Shown piece after piece: positions 18,979 through 27,640 of a stretch of DNA of 64,000 nt. A model generated the notes under the pieces. The model did no database searches and was not told the DNA's origin. It saw only the letters and a program-made list of their open reading frames with translations. This DNA is from an uncultured Clostridia bacterium (GTDB taxonomy: Bacteria > Bacillota > Clostridia > Christensenellales > Borkfalkiaceae), in the NCBI GenBank assembly GCA_934271255.1, contig CAKQQS010000005.1, positions 1 to 64,000 of the forward strand, given 5' to 3'. Numbering within the stretch: the first letter of the stretch is position 1; each line of letters opens with the position of its first letter. Position numbers and translations under genes: made by a program.

Positions 18979-19007
18979 ATTATATATGACGATTTTACGT
19001 TTGTGAA
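18979..19007 (-). promoter_or_regulatory. Promoter of the 16220-18856 surface gene, with long structured leader
   Basis: On minus, TTCACA (19007-19002), a 17-base spacer and TATAAT (18984-18979) are seen. The resulting leader of about 115 bases contains several short hairpins, including ACAAAC/GTTTGT (18898-18912) and CGCCC/GGGCG next to the ribosome site. I do not recognise a known riboswitch class. Confidence 0.6.
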
Positions 19008-19093
19008 TAACAAATAATACACAGTTATTTAACTTTTCTTTACTTTTAAAAAACTTTTTTAAATAATGTTAAAAACAATGTCAAATTATGTTA

Positions 19094-19122
19094 TTTACTA
19101 TTTTTTATACTGATTTTATAAT
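19094..19122 (+). promoter_or_regulatory. Promoter of metallophosphoesterase gene
   Basis: TTTACT (19094-19099), a 17-base spacer and TATAAT (19117-19122) precede a GGGAG ribosome site and the ATG. Confidence 0.55.
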
Positions 19123-19140
19123 GTTTGCAGGGAGAAAAAT

Positions 19141-20217
19141 ATGAATAAATTATTGAGAGCGTTGCTCGTTTGCGCTATGATTTTAACGACCGCTTTTGCG
19201 GCTTGCAAGACGCCGACCACCCCTAACGACAAGACGGACGATCCTTACGTTCCCCCTATCGAGTATCCGCTCGATTTTAAAGTACGCGTAGAAGCGGGCA
19301 GGGACGTAAAGATTTTGCAACTTACCGATCCGCAAGTGTTTGAAAAGGACGACGCTTTGTTGCAAAAAAAGTGTTTTTCGATTATGGATTACGTCGTCGA
19401 CAAAACCAAACCCGATTTGATTTTGGTAACGGGCGATATAATTTACGGCAGATACGACGATACGGGCGAAATATTTACTAAAATAGTAAACAAGTTCGAG
19501 TCTTACGGCGTTCCTTGGGCGCCCGTGTTCGGCAACCACGACAACGAGTCCAAAAAAGGAACGAAGTGGCAATGCCAAACGCTCGAAGACGCGCAAAATT
19601 GTTTGTTCGTCAAAAGAAGCGAATTGTCGGGCAACGGCAACTATTCGATAGGCGTGTTCTCGGGCGAAGACCTTATAAGAACGATTTATATGCTCGACAC
19701 CAAAGGCTGTATGAACATTGACGGAAAGTACAGACAAGCGCATTTCAACATAGATCCGAGTCAAAAAGATTTCGTGGTCGATTTGCAAGCGAAAGCCGAG
19801 TTGTATCGCGGTAAAAAGGTCGAAGGGTTCGTTTGTCAGCACATTATGATTTCGTTTATAGCGAACGCGGTCAAGTCTAAATACAACGTCGATTTAAGCA
19901 ACATCAAAAGTTTCGTCGTACCGACAGATCAAGGCGATTTCGGAACGTTCGGACAAAAGTTTACTCCGCAAGTCGATAAAAACGGCGCGTACTTTTACGC
20001 ATTTAAAGATTGCGGTATTACGGGAATATTCGCGGGACACGAGCATTTGAACGACGCAAGCGTCGAGTATGACGGAGTAAGGCTTACTTACGGCGTAAAA
20101 AGTTCGACTTGCGATGCTTTCGATATAAATATGCTGGGCGGCACTTTGATTAAAGTCAACGCGGACGGGTTCTCCGTCGAAAACGTTTACTTCCCGCCCG
20201 ACGATTTACAATTATGA
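19141..20217 (+). CDS. Secreted calcineurin-like metallophosphoesterase (lipoprotein)
   Basis: The 358-residue protein has a lipoprotein signal ending FAAC (Cys21). Metal-binding motifs of the calcineurin-like family are all present: LTDPQ near 60, GDIIYG near 95, GNHDNE near 130, an HIM motif near 236, and GHEHLND near 299. It should hydrolyse phosphomonoesters or phosphodiesters outside the membrane. It resembles the purple acid phosphatase-like and Icc-like secreted enzymes; the substrate is unknown. The gene has its own promoter and terminator. Confidence 0.9.
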   Translation: MNKLLRALLVCAMILTTAFAACKTPTTPNDKTDDPYVPPIEYPLDFKVRVEAGRDVKILQLTDPQVFEKDDALLQKKCFSIMDYVVDKTKPDLILVTGDIIYGRYDDTGEIFTKIVNKFESYGVPWAPVFGNHDNESKKGTKWQCQTLEDAQNCLFVKRSELSGNGNYSIGVFSGEDLIRTIYMLDTKGCMNIDGKYRQAHFNIDPSQKDFVVDLQAKAELYRGKKVEGFVCQHIMISFIANAVKSKYNVDLSNIKSFVVPTDQGDFGTFGQKFTPQVDKNGAYFYAFKDCGITGIFAGHEHLNDASVEYDGVRLTYGVKSSTCDAFDINMLGGTLIKVNADGFSVENVYFPPDDLQL

Positions 20218-20240
20218 TCATCCACCACTTGTTCTCTAAA

Positions 20241-20285
20241 AACCGAAACGGTCAGGGCTTTGCCTTGACCGTTTCGGTTATTTAT
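20241..20285. terminator. Terminator between convergent genes
   Basis: AACCGAAACGGTCA pairs with TGACCGTTTCGGTT around a short loop that can extend the stem; the plus side continues TATTTATTT. It probably ends both the metallophosphoesterase gene and the GH78 operon. Confidence 0.75.
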
Positions 20286-20350
20286 TTACCTTTTTATTTC
20301 AGCGACTTACCCATACCCGCTTTTTCCGTATAGTTAATCGCCGTTTATAA

Positions 20351-22552
20351 CTACGCTTCGATTACGGTTTTACCTTGTTTAAGCGGTATTTTTTTGCCGC
20401 TTAGCACGGCGTTGCCTTTATACCCGTGATTTTTGACGATTACGGTATGACCGTTTTTTGTTTTTTTCCATTTGACGGTTATACTCTTTTCGCCGTTTCG
20501 GTAACCTGCCGTCGCGCCGTCAAGTCCCGTTTTGAAATCGGGACTGATTTCTATTTCGTTGCAATCGACTATTTTAAGCCCCGCTACGCATTTATAAAAC
20601 CACGCGGAAACGGTGCCCCAGAAATGGTGGTTCATCGACAATACGCCCCCGCCGTCGACTCTCTCGAAAACGCCTTGTTCGTCTTTCATTTCGTAAAATC
20701 TTTCCCAAAGCGTCGTCGCGCCGCGATCGGTTATATATTTGTAAGACGGGAACGCGTCGCCCGCCACGCATTTTAACGCAACGTCGCCGTAACCGCCGTA
20801 AGACAGTTCTTCAAAAAGTCGTTTAGCTCCCAACACGCCTACCGTAAAACGATAGTTTTCTTTTTCGACGAGTTCTTTCAGTTTCGTTCTCGCTCCGTTT
20901 ACGTCGTCGAACAAACCCAAACTCAAAGCGAAAGCCTGAGCCGTCTGAGTGCTACACTTTACGCAATTACCGTCTATCCATTTATCTTTAAACGCCTTTC
21001 TCAAATCTTCGCCGAAAGCGACGATTTCCGAGTCGTCTGCCGAAAGAGCGCGCAATATAACGGCGGTTTTGTCCGCCAACTCTATACACGTAAGCGAATC
21101 CGTTACTTCCAGCGGGGTTTTTATTCGTTCGCCCGGATTAGTACCCACTTCGCACCAGTCTCCCAGCCCGAAAGCAAACAATCCGTCGGCGTTTCTTTTG
21201 GTTTTCAAGTATTTGAAGTACAGCAAAATGCCGTCCTTACATTCTTTTAAAAACGCAACGTCGCCGTAAAACTTATAAATCTCGTAAGGGATTTCGACCA
21301 ACGCGCTGTCCCACGCGGGACCGTTGCCCCACTCGAATCCCCAACCGCCCGTCGGGACGATGCCCGGCAGTTCGCCGCTTTTTCGTTGCGCTTTCAACAA
21401 CTGCAAAGTCCACGATTTAAGCGTTTTAGCGCAATTTAAGTTATACAAAAATTGTTCCGCCGACAGCGAAGCGTCAGCCGTCCAACCGTTCTTTTCACGT
21501 TGAGGACAGTCGGTAGGTATACATACGAGATTAGACAAGTCGCTGTTTACGACGCAGCGTTGTATCTTGTTAAGCGTTTCGTCGCTGCACGAAAACTCGC
21601 CGACTTTTTTCACGTCGTCGTGCAATACGACGTATTTTATCAGTTTTTTAGTCGCCTGCTCGTCTTTCAGCCCTTTAATCAAAACGTATCTGTACCCGTG
21701 ATAGGTAAACGTAGGCGAATATTTTTGTCTGCCTTGTTTGCAGACGTACACGTCGTGCTGAACGTAGTCTTTCGGGCTTAATCCGACGTTCGTTACGTTT
21801 TCTATATCGAACTTTCCGCGGTTTACCACTTCGCCGAAATACAAGTCCAGCCGTTGACCGTCGTCGCCGTCTACGCAAAGTTTGTAAATCCCCGCATCGA
21901 TTTCACCGAAGTCGTAGACGTACCCGTCGTCGCTTTTAATTATATCTTTCGCGTAGAACTCTTTAAACGTTTTGACGATTTCCGAGTCGCATCTGACGTA
22001 TTCCCCTTTCGGCGCGTCCGCGATTACGACGGTTTTAAAGTTTTCTTCGCCCAAGCAGTTATACTCGAACGCGTCCTTTCTGATAAGCCTTGCGTCAAAC
22101 CGTTCTCCCGCTCGTATGTCGTCGAACGTAATAGGCGAATCAAGCCACGTTACGCTTTCGTCGCTTTCGGCAATCGTTTCATCGGCGTAAACTTTGTAAT
22201 ACAGTCTGGGCGCGCTGCGGTAACTCGCTTTCTCGAAGTCCCATACGCCGCCGTCCATACTGTTGTTAAACCCGTTGCCGAGCAAAAAACACACGACGTT
22301 TTCTTTTTTAAGGTATTTAGTTACGTCGTACTCGTCGTAAAAAACTATTTGGTCGGGGTTGTTTATCTGCGGGGCGAAATACCCTTTCGTAACGTCTTTC
22401 CCGTTTACGTATACACGATAAAACCCCGTAACGGCAATTTCAAGCATTACGGGTTTTTCGGTTTTTGTATATGAAAACTTTTTTCTCAGTATCGGCGCGT
22501 TTACGTGGCGTTCGCGCGAGCAATACTCTTTCGTTGCAGATATATATTTCAT
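20351..22552 (-). CDS. Alpha-L-rhamnosidase, GH78, cytoplasmic
   Basis: The 733-residue protein lacks a signal peptide. It has N-terminal beta domains (sugar-binding type, YRVYVNGKDVTKGYFAP near 50), then an (alpha/alpha)6 barrel with the GH78 signature DCPQREKNGWTADA near 350 containing acidic catalytic residues. The barrel continues to about 640 and a C-terminal beta domain closes the protein. It removes terminal L-rhamnose from imported oligosaccharides. I start at the ATG 22552, one base after the stop of the epimerase gene, and not at an upstream TTG at 22591 that lacks a ribosome site; translational coupling is likely. Confidence 0.88.
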   Translation of the reverse strand: MKYISATKEYCSRERHVNAPILRKKFSYTKTEKPVMLEIAVTGFYRVYVNGKDVTKGYFAPQINNPDQIVFYDEYDVTKYLKKENVVCFLLGNGFNNSMDGGVWDFEKASYRSAPRLYYKVYADETIAESDESVTWLDSPITFDDIRAGERFDARLIRKDAFEYNCLGEENFKTVVIADAPKGEYVRCDSEIVKTFKEFYAKDIIKSDDGYVYDFGEIDAGIYKLCVDGDDGQRLDLYFGEVVNRGKFDIENVTNVGLSPKDYVQHDVYVCKQGRQKYSPTFTYHGYRYVLIKGLKDEQATKKLIKYVVLHDDVKKVGEFSCSDETLNKIQRCVVNSDLSNLVCIPTDCPQREKNGWTADASLSAEQFLYNLNCAKTLKSWTLQLLKAQRKSGELPGIVPTGGWGFEWGNGPAWDSALVEIPYEIYKFYGDVAFLKECKDGILLYFKYLKTKRNADGLFAFGLGDWCEVGTNPGERIKTPLEVTDSLTCIELADKTAVILRALSADDSEIVAFGEDLRKAFKDKWIDGNCVKCSTQTAQAFALSLGLFDDVNGARTKLKELVEKENYRFTVGVLGAKRLFEELSYGGYGDVALKCVAGDAFPSYKYITDRGATTLWERFYEMKDEQGVFERVDGGGVLSMNHHFWGTVSAWFYKCVAGLKIVDCNEIEISPDFKTGLDGATAGYRNGEKSITVKWKKTKNGHTVIVKNHGYKGNAVLSGKKIPLKQGKTVIEA

Positions 22553-22553
22553 T

Positions 22554-23777
22554 TTATAAAAGTTCCGGCAAAGCGGTTTCTTCGCTTTCAAGCGATTTTA
22601 AAATCGATTCGCAAAGCATTAGACATCTCGGTAAATGATAAGGACCTTTCCACAGCGATCCTTTTTGCGTATGCGATACCGTGCCGTCGCGGTGCAAATA
22701 CCCGTACCATTCTCCGCAGTCTTCGTCGGCAAAATGTCCGAACGAATAGTCGTGTATTTGCTCAAACTTTTTAAAGTATTTTTCGTCGCCAGTGAGTTTA
22801 TACGCCGTAAGCGTTGATATCAGACACTCGTTGTGTACCCACCAAAGTTTCATGTCGTATTCCAACTGTTCGCAAGGTCTGCCGAACAAGTCCCTGAAAT
22901 AATACACTCCGCCGTATTCTTTGTCCCAACCGATATCGAGCGACCAGTTGAGTATGTTCAACGCCTTGTCGAGCAACTCGGCGTCTTTCGTTATATTCGC
23001 GTAGTTCATCAAAAACCACGAGTTTTCTATCGAGTGCCCCGGATTTACGGTTCTGCCCGTCGGGTTGTCGAGAATACTGCCGTCAAGCCGTACGTTTTCC
23101 AAAACGCATTTGTATTCTTCTTTGTAATGAAGTCTTATCATATCGGCGATAATATCTTTGATTATTCCGTCGTAATATTCCTTTTTAGACGGATCGACGC
23201 GCCTTAACGTTTGCGCGGAACTGACAAGCACCATGGGGTACGCGTTAGAGTGAAGATTTCTTACTTTCGCGTTTTCCTTAGGCGTGATTTTGAAAGGATC
23301 CGTTTCGGGGTGGCGATAAAGCCTGTACATTAAGTCGAAATAATCTTCGGCAAGTTTTAAATCTTTCGGGTTTTTCGTCAATAAATAATATTCGGCAAAC
23401 CCTACGACGAGAAAACTTTCCGAATAGAAATATCTTCTTTTTCTTAACGGCAGCCCTTCTCTCGTTACGGTGAAAAACATTCTGCCGTCCGAGTCGATAC
23501 AATGCTCTTTTATAAACTCAGCCCCGCCGTCCGCCGCGTCCGACCATTCTTTTTTTACGCCGTACGTGTTGCACAGTTTGGAAAACGTCCACAAGCATCT
23601 TCCCTGAAACCATACGCTTTTGTCGTCGTTGTACGATTTGCCGTACCTGTCTACGCTGGAAATAAATCCGCCGTATTCTTTGTCGATAAGGTCTGATTTT
23701 TCCCAAAACTTAACGACGTTGTCAATTAAAAAATCGTGATAAAACTTTTTGTATTTTTCAATAATTTTCTTATCCAT
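22554..23777 (-). CDS. AGE-family epimerase/isomerase
   Basis: The 407-residue protein is typical in length for the N-acylglucosamine 2-epimerase superfamily, an (alpha/alpha)6 barrel. Visible signatures are KEYGGF near 33, WFQGRCLWTFSKLCN near 57, and NPGHSIENSWFL near 244, the His-containing motif shared with cellobiose 2-epimerases and mannose-type epimerases. It probably interconverts C2 epimers of a sugar or oligosaccharide released in the cytoplasm. It lies between a DUF4434-like gene (2-base gap) and GH78 (1-base gap), so its substrate may be a rhamnoside fragment. Confidence 0.87.
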   Translation of the reverse strand: MDKKIIEKYKKFYHDFLIDNVVKFWEKSDLIDKEYGGFISSVDRYGKSYNDDKSVWFQGRCLWTFSKLCNTYGVKKEWSDAADGGAEFIKEHCIDSDGRMFFTVTREGLPLRKRRYFYSESFLVVGFAEYYLLTKNPKDLKLAEDYFDLMYRLYRHPETDPFKITPKENAKVRNLHSNAYPMVLVSSAQTLRRVDPSKKEYYDGIIKDIIADMIRLHYKEEYKCVLENVRLDGSILDNPTGRTVNPGHSIENSWFLMNYANITKDAELLDKALNILNWSLDIGWDKEYGGVYYFRDLFGRPCEQLEYDMKLWWVHNECLISTLTAYKLTGDEKYFKKFEQIHDYSFGHFADEDCGEWYGYLHRDGTVSHTQKGSLWKGPYHLPRCLMLCESILKSLESEETALPELL

Positions 23778-23779
23778 AA

Positions 23780-24679
23780 TTATTTGTTCCCGTAGTGATC
23801 TTTATACAAATTATTAAGATTTCTAGCCGATAAATAAATCGATTGCGGACTTAAAAAGTGCGAAAACTCAAACGTGATAAACTTTTTAACGTAAGGCGTA
23901 AGCATATCTATTTTCGCCCTTAACAAGTCGAACGGAATGGGGTAAAACTGGTTTCTTACGTCCCGTTCGAACGTTTCCGTGTTCGCCCACAACTCTATGT
24001 CGTATTTCTTGCACACTTCTTCCATTCTGGCAAAACAACCTACCATGGAAGAGAACTTTGCCGAGCCGTCCTGAAACGCGCAGTAGTCTATCAATTTGCC
24101 GAACTTGGAAAACATATAGTCCCATTCGTTGTACAGTCTTTCAAACGAAAACTCTTTAAGCCCGTTTTCGTCGTTTCTGAAAAAGGGACTCATCAGAATC
24201 TTTTTAGACGCGTCTTTTTCCTTGCACATCGAAGCAAGCCCTTTCGTCAACGGACAAATGTTAAGCAAGTTCGCTTCGACTTCGTGCGGCAAATACCACC
24301 CGTAAAAAGATTTATGATTTTTATATTTTTCGTATACTTCGTCGATAAAAAACCTGTTTTGTTTAAGTTCTTCCTGATAGTTGCCGTCATTCCACGTAAG
24401 GTTTGAAATGTACAGCCCGACGAACACTTTCATGTCGCGTTTGTCCGCTTCCTGCAATATGAAATCCAAAAAATCGTAACTGCCGTAAAAATAAAAGTGT
24501 TCGGACGGATAAATAGTTCTCCCTTTAAAACCGCCGCGAATGAATATCAACGTGTCTATTCCGACTTCCTGCATATTATCTATATCGGCTACCCATTGTT
24601 CTTTCGTCCAGTTTGAACAAGGAATATCGTAAGTTATCTCGTCTATAAAAGTCCCCGATATGGGAAAATTGCCTTTCAT
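23780..24679 (-). CDS. DUF4434-like TIM-barrel protein
   Basis: This 299-residue protein resembles DUF4434 family members, putative glycoside hydrolases with a TIM barrel: it starts PISGTFIDEITYDIP, then W..DI.NMQEVGIDTLI. Later segments KVFVGLYISN, GWYLPHEVE near 133 and LWANTETFE near 215 offer acidic residues at barrel positions expected for catalysis. No signal peptide is present, so it should act inside the cell. It is the first gene of the epimerase-GH78 unit. The start has GAGGTG upstream. Confidence 0.72.
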   Translation of the reverse strand: MKGNFPISGTFIDEITYDIPCSNWTKEQWVADIDNMQEVGIDTLIFIRGGFKGRTIYPSEHFYFYGSYDFLDFILQEADKRDMKVFVGLYISNLTWNDGNYQEELKQNRFFIDEVYEKYKNHKSFYGWYLPHEVEANLLNICPLTKGLASMCKEKDASKKILMSPFFRNDENGLKEFSFERLYNEWDYMFSKFGKLIDYCAFQDGSAKFSSMVGCFARMEEVCKKYDIELWANTETFERDVRNQFYPIPFDLLRAKIDMLTPYVKKFITFEFSHFLSPQSIYLSARNLNNLYKDHYGNK

Positions 24680-24709
24680 TCTGCACCTCTGAATACTGTT
24701 TATGGCTAT

Positions 24710-24763
24710 ATTATAACATAAAAATTGTTAAATAAAATATCTAAATAATGTTTTTTATTTAAC
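24710..24763 (-). promoter_or_regulatory. Promoter region of the 20351-24679 unit, with dyad
   Basis: A -10 TATAAT lies at 24715-24710 on minus with only a poor -35, suggesting activator dependence. A dyad GTTAAATAAAA (24727-24737) / TTTTTATTTAAC (24752-24763) covers the -35 area and could be a regulator site. The rest of 24764-24909 shows nothing else I can support. Confidence 0.5.
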
Positions 24764-24909
24764 ATTTTAATACTAATTGAAGTTTTGTTTGCGCGTGATT
24801 TCTCTTATTGCGGTTCGCTTTCGCTACCGTTTTTTCACCACGAAAAACGCAACGTTTGTTCAGTCCGAAAACATAGCAAGTATCGGCGTTTTTACCTGTC
24901 TTTACAAAT

Positions 24910-25821
24910 TCAATCGTCGTTTTCGACGATTATGTCCGAGCATACGACGGTAAAATAGAACAACCCTTCTTTTAAATCCCCGCCTTTTTCCATTATCTCG
25001 AAAAAGTTTTTTCCTTCAAACATTACGTGCAATTCGTAGCCGTTTTCCGCTCCGTACAATTCTTCGCAAAGCCACCTGCCGCCGACGAGCGTTTCTTCCG
25101 ATAGTACGATTTCGGCGTTTCGTAATATCATTTTATCGAACGACGAAAAACCGCCTTTCGTATCGAACTTTAAAATCAAATCCTGATTTTCGCGTATCGT
25201 TTCCGTTACCACGCAGTCGTGAAAAACTATCTTGTCGACCGTTTCTTCGGGCAAGTTTTCCGCTTTCAACGCTTTCAACGCCGCCGATTCTATACGGCGC
25301 AAGCTCTTTTCCGCATCGCCTTCGAACTTTTTTAACGATTTCATCACTTCCGCACTGCAATACCCGAGCGTAAAAACGCGCAAGTCCGCTATTTTGTCGA
25401 GTATTTCTTCGGGCAGGCTTGATTCGTACGCTTTTATTTGCGTTTGCTGTGTTTGCGCAAACAGTTTTTTAGTTTCTTCCGCGTCGAACGGCAACCTGTT
25501 GTCGTAATCTTCTATCGCTTGAAATATACGCGCTTTTTCTTCTTCGGGCATTTCGTAAACTTCAAAGTCTTCTTCCGATATTTCTTCGCCCGACAACGCC
25601 TTATTTAGCGGTATCATTGCCGAAGACATCGTTTCGAGTAAAAACCGCGGGTCTATATCGTATACTTCGCGTTGTTCTTTTACGAACTTGCGTTCTTGTC
25701 TTTTATACAACCTTTCGTACAATTTTTCGTCGAAGATTTTCGCGCCCGCGTGAACTCTCTTTCCGTATTGCGCGCCCCTTGACGGCAACGTTTCAAACCA
25801 TTCTTTCGTCAAATATTTCAT
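24910..25821 (-). CDS. DUF4085-like protein of unknown function
   Basis: The 303-residue protein begins MKYLTKEWFETLP, similar to the start of DUF4085 proteins. It is rich in Glu and Lys with long helices to about residue 200 and a beta-rich C-terminal part (about 210-300). No signal peptide, membrane segment or catalytic motif is seen. It has its own strong promoter and is not part of the sugar operons by spacing. A role cannot be proposed. Confidence 0.6.
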   Translation of the reverse strand: MKYLTKEWFETLPSRGAQYGKRVHAGAKIFDEKLYERLYKRQERKFVKEQREVYDIDPRFLLETMSSAMIPLNKALSGEEISEEDFEVYEMPEEEKARIFQAIEDYDNRLPFDAEETKKLFAQTQQTQIKAYESSLPEEILDKIADLRVFTLGYCSAEVMKSLKKFEGDAEKSLRRIESAALKALKAENLPEETVDKIVFHDCVVTETIRENQDLILKFDTKGGFSSFDKMILRNAEIVLSEETLVGGRWLCEELYGAENGYELHVMFEGKNFFEIMEKGGDLKEGLFYFTVVCSDIIVENDD

Positions 25822-25875
25822 CTGAAACCCCTTTTCTGTTTTCTAATCTCGCCGATTAGTTGCGGTTTTTGTTAA

Positions 25876-25904
25876 ATTATACCATAACCCGACGCCTTTT
25901 TCAA
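25876..25904 (-). promoter_or_regulatory. Promoter of the DUF4085-like gene
   Basis: On minus, TTGAAA (25904-25899), 17-base spacer and TATAAT (25881-25876) with TGG in front of the -10 (extended type). A small hairpin CTAATC/GATTAG follows in the leader. Confidence 0.8.
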
Positions 25905-25947
25905 TATTTATTTTTATATATTCGCAACATCGTCGGCATAAATAAAG

Positions 25948-25980
25948 TTTGCGGAAGTTACAACCCGTAACTTCCGCAAA
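25948..25980 (-). terminator. Terminator after the GH29 gene
   Basis: A perfect 14-bp inverted repeat, TTTGCGGAAGTTAC / GTAACTTCCGCAAA, with a 5-base loop lies 58 bases after the fucosidase stop. Confidence 0.82.
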
Positions 25981-26037
25981 TCCGTATATTATTTTTACCT
26001 TTTCGCCATAGACGGCTCGTTCTTTCGCCCGAAGTCG

Positions 26038-27240
26038 TTATTTACCGAGTTTGAACCTTGCCACTCTCGCGCCGTAAGAGTACCCGTAATCGAACGGGGC
26101 GACGACGAACGATTGACCGTTCGTCAATTTGACTTTTTTGCCGTTGTCGAGCCAAGTCGCGTTCGTTATCTTTTTGTCCGTGTTAAGCGTTACGACTTTA
26201 TTGTCTTCCGCGCGGGCTACGTTCTGGTTAGTACACATGGGAACGCTTTTGATTACCGCGTAATAATACGTTCCGTCCGTCAATACGTCGGCGTTTTCCG
26301 CCGTTACGTCGGCAGATACCGAGTCGTAAATAAAGCCTTTGTTTTTCTTTATCCATTTACCCATGCAAAGCAACGTTTCTTTTTCCATGCTCGTTACGTA
26401 CCCGTCGCCTTTAAGCCCCGCGTTCAAAAGCAAATTGCAATTATATTTGCGGCAATCGACGAGCGTTTCCGTAAGCGTTTTTACGGACTTGAACATAATA
26501 TCTTCCGCGGCGTATCCCCAGTGGTCCGTCATACCTTCGCACATTTCGCCCGCGATGGGTTTCTTGGACGTGTCTACGAAACACGGTTTGCCCCTTTCAA
26601 ACGTTACGCTGTCGATTTCTATGTGTCCCGTTTGTCCCAAAGCGTTAAGCCCCGTGTTGTTGATTATCATCGCTTCGGGCTGATATTTACGAATGGTGCC
26701 GTATATTCTGTCCTGTTGCCAGTCCGCGTCGGGCTTGTCCCACATTCCGTCAAACCAAAAACCGCCTATCTTGCCGTAATTTTTGCATAATATTTCTATG
26801 CTTCTGTCAAGATAGTCGATGTATTTGGGAAAATCGTTTTTATAGTCGGGGTTGTACCAGTCGAGCAGAGTATGATAAAAGAAGGGTACTATTCCCTGCG
26901 CGTTACATTCGTCGACGAACTCTCTTATCAAGTCCCTTTTACACGCAGAGTGCGGAGCGTCGAACTCGTTAAGTCCGCAAGTATCGTAAAGGGAAAATCC
27001 GTCGTGATGACGAGTGGTGAGCGTGATGTATTTACAACCCGCGTCTTTCGCCGTTTTGACGAGTTTTTTCGCCCAGTCTTTTTTGACGTTGAACTTGTTT
27101 ATCAACGCGTTGTATTTCGTCTTATCGAGTTGGTATACTTCGAGCGCCCATTCGCCTTTTTTCATTACGCTGTAAAGCCCGAAATGGTTAAACATTCCGA
27201 ACCCGAGTTTTTTGAACCGTTCAATGTATTCGTATGCCAT
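26038..27240 (-). CDS. Alpha-L-fucosidase, GH29
   Basis: The 400-residue protein has GH29 signatures: FGMFNHFGLYS at the N-terminus, KYITLTTRHHDGFSLYDT near 80-97, and GGFWFDGMWD near 165, which contains the Asp nucleophile (WFDG). It is shorter than typical GH29 enzymes, ending in a small beta domain (about 315-400). There is no signal peptide, so it should remove fucose from imported oligosaccharides. It is a single gene with its own promoter, candidate operator and terminator. Confidence 0.92.
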   Translation of the reverse strand: MAYEYIERFKKLGFGMFNHFGLYSVMKKGEWALEVYQLDKTKYNALINKFNVKKDWAKKLVKTAKDAGCKYITLTTRHHDGFSLYDTCGLNEFDAPHSACKRDLIREFVDECNAQGIVPFFYHTLLDWYNPDYKNDFPKYIDYLDRSIEILCKNYGKIGGFWFDGMWDKPDADWQQDRIYGTIRKYQPEAMIINNTGLNALGQTGHIEIDSVTFERGKPCFVDTSKKPIAGEMCEGMTDHWGYAAEDIMFKSVKTLTETLVDCRKYNCNLLLNAGLKGDGYVTSMEKETLLCMGKWIKKNKGFIYDSVSADVTAENADVLTDGTYYYAVIKSVPMCTNQNVARAEDNKVVTLNTDKKITNATWLDNGKKVKLTNGQSFVVAPFDYGYSYGARVARFKLGK

Positions 27241-27265
27241 AATTTTCCATCCTTTTGTCTTTTAA

Positions 27266-27319
27266 ACGATACCAGTTATCGTCCTTATTTAATATACAAC
27301 ATTTTTCGCCCGTTCGCAA
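27266..27319 (-). promoter_or_regulatory. Promoter and candidate operator of the GH29 gene
   Basis: On minus, TTGCGA (27319-27314), a 17-base spacer and TATATT (27296-27291) are followed by the dyad ACGATA-ACTGG-TATCGT (27282-27266), placed just after the transcription start where a repressor could bind. Confidence 0.65.
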
Positions 27320-27379
27320 GAGTTTTAGCAAAAATATTTCCGCCCGTCGCTCTTTCTTTTTCTATAACCGTTCTTTTAA

Positions 27380-27583
27380 AAAATCCCCCGCTTGCAAAAC
27401 GCAAGCGAGGGTATGGTACACCCGATGAGATTCCCGCCTGTGCGGCCTTCTCCGCCAAACAGTTCCCCGAACTGTTTGCTTGACTTCGTCAAGTTCGCTC
27501 CCCATTCGAATCTCATCGGATTTTATAAAAAATCCCCCCGCTTGCAAAACGCAAGCGGGGGTATGGTACACCCGATGAGATTC
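27380..27583. repeat. 150-bp repeat unit duplicating the tRNA-Arg 3' end and its terminator
   Basis: A sequence of about 53 bases containing the terminator hairpin and the last 20-odd bases of tRNA-Arg occurs at 27380-27433 and again at 27530-27583, with one single-base length difference and one substitution. Between them lies a 98-bp palindromic unit (27422-27519). Outer 12-bp arms CCGATGAGATTC / GAATCTCATCGG enclose hairpins at 27434-27445 (CCGC/GCGG), 27457-27477 (AAACAGTTC/GAACTGTTT) and 27479-27493 (CTTGAC/GTCAAG). The layout looks like insertion of a small structured element at the tRNA 3' end. Confidence 0.75.
27534..27561 (-). terminator. Terminator of tRNA-Arg
   Basis: CCCCCGCTTGC / GCAAGCGGGGG form a very stable hairpin followed on minus by ATTTTTTATAAAA. 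A second copy is at 27385-27412. Confidence 0.88.
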
Positions 27584-27640
27584 GAACCCACAACCTTCAG
27601 AATCGGAATCTGATGCGCTATCCTGTTGCGCCACGGGTGC
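27564..27640 (-). tRNA. tRNA-Arg (anticodon CCG)
   Basis: Read on minus, a full cloverleaf forms. The acceptor stem is GCACCCG with CGGGTGT (one G-U), the D stem GCGC/GCGC and the anticodon stem TCAGA/TCTGA around loop TTCCGAT, so the anticodon is CCG (codon CGG). The T arm is GTGGG-TTCGAAT-CTCAT with two G-U pairs. The CCA end is encoded (27566-27564). Confidence 0.95.

Noticed and set aside
22553..22591. Longer N-terminus for the GH78 enzyme starting at TTG 22591
   Set aside because: It would overlap the epimerase gene, lacks a ribosome site and adds residues not expected at the start of the family.
27380..27583. attL/attR pair of an integrated element at the tRNA
   Set aside because: The repeats are typical in position for integrase sites, but only about 100 bases lie between them and no integrase is present, so it is recorded as a small structured unit or scar and not as an integrated element.
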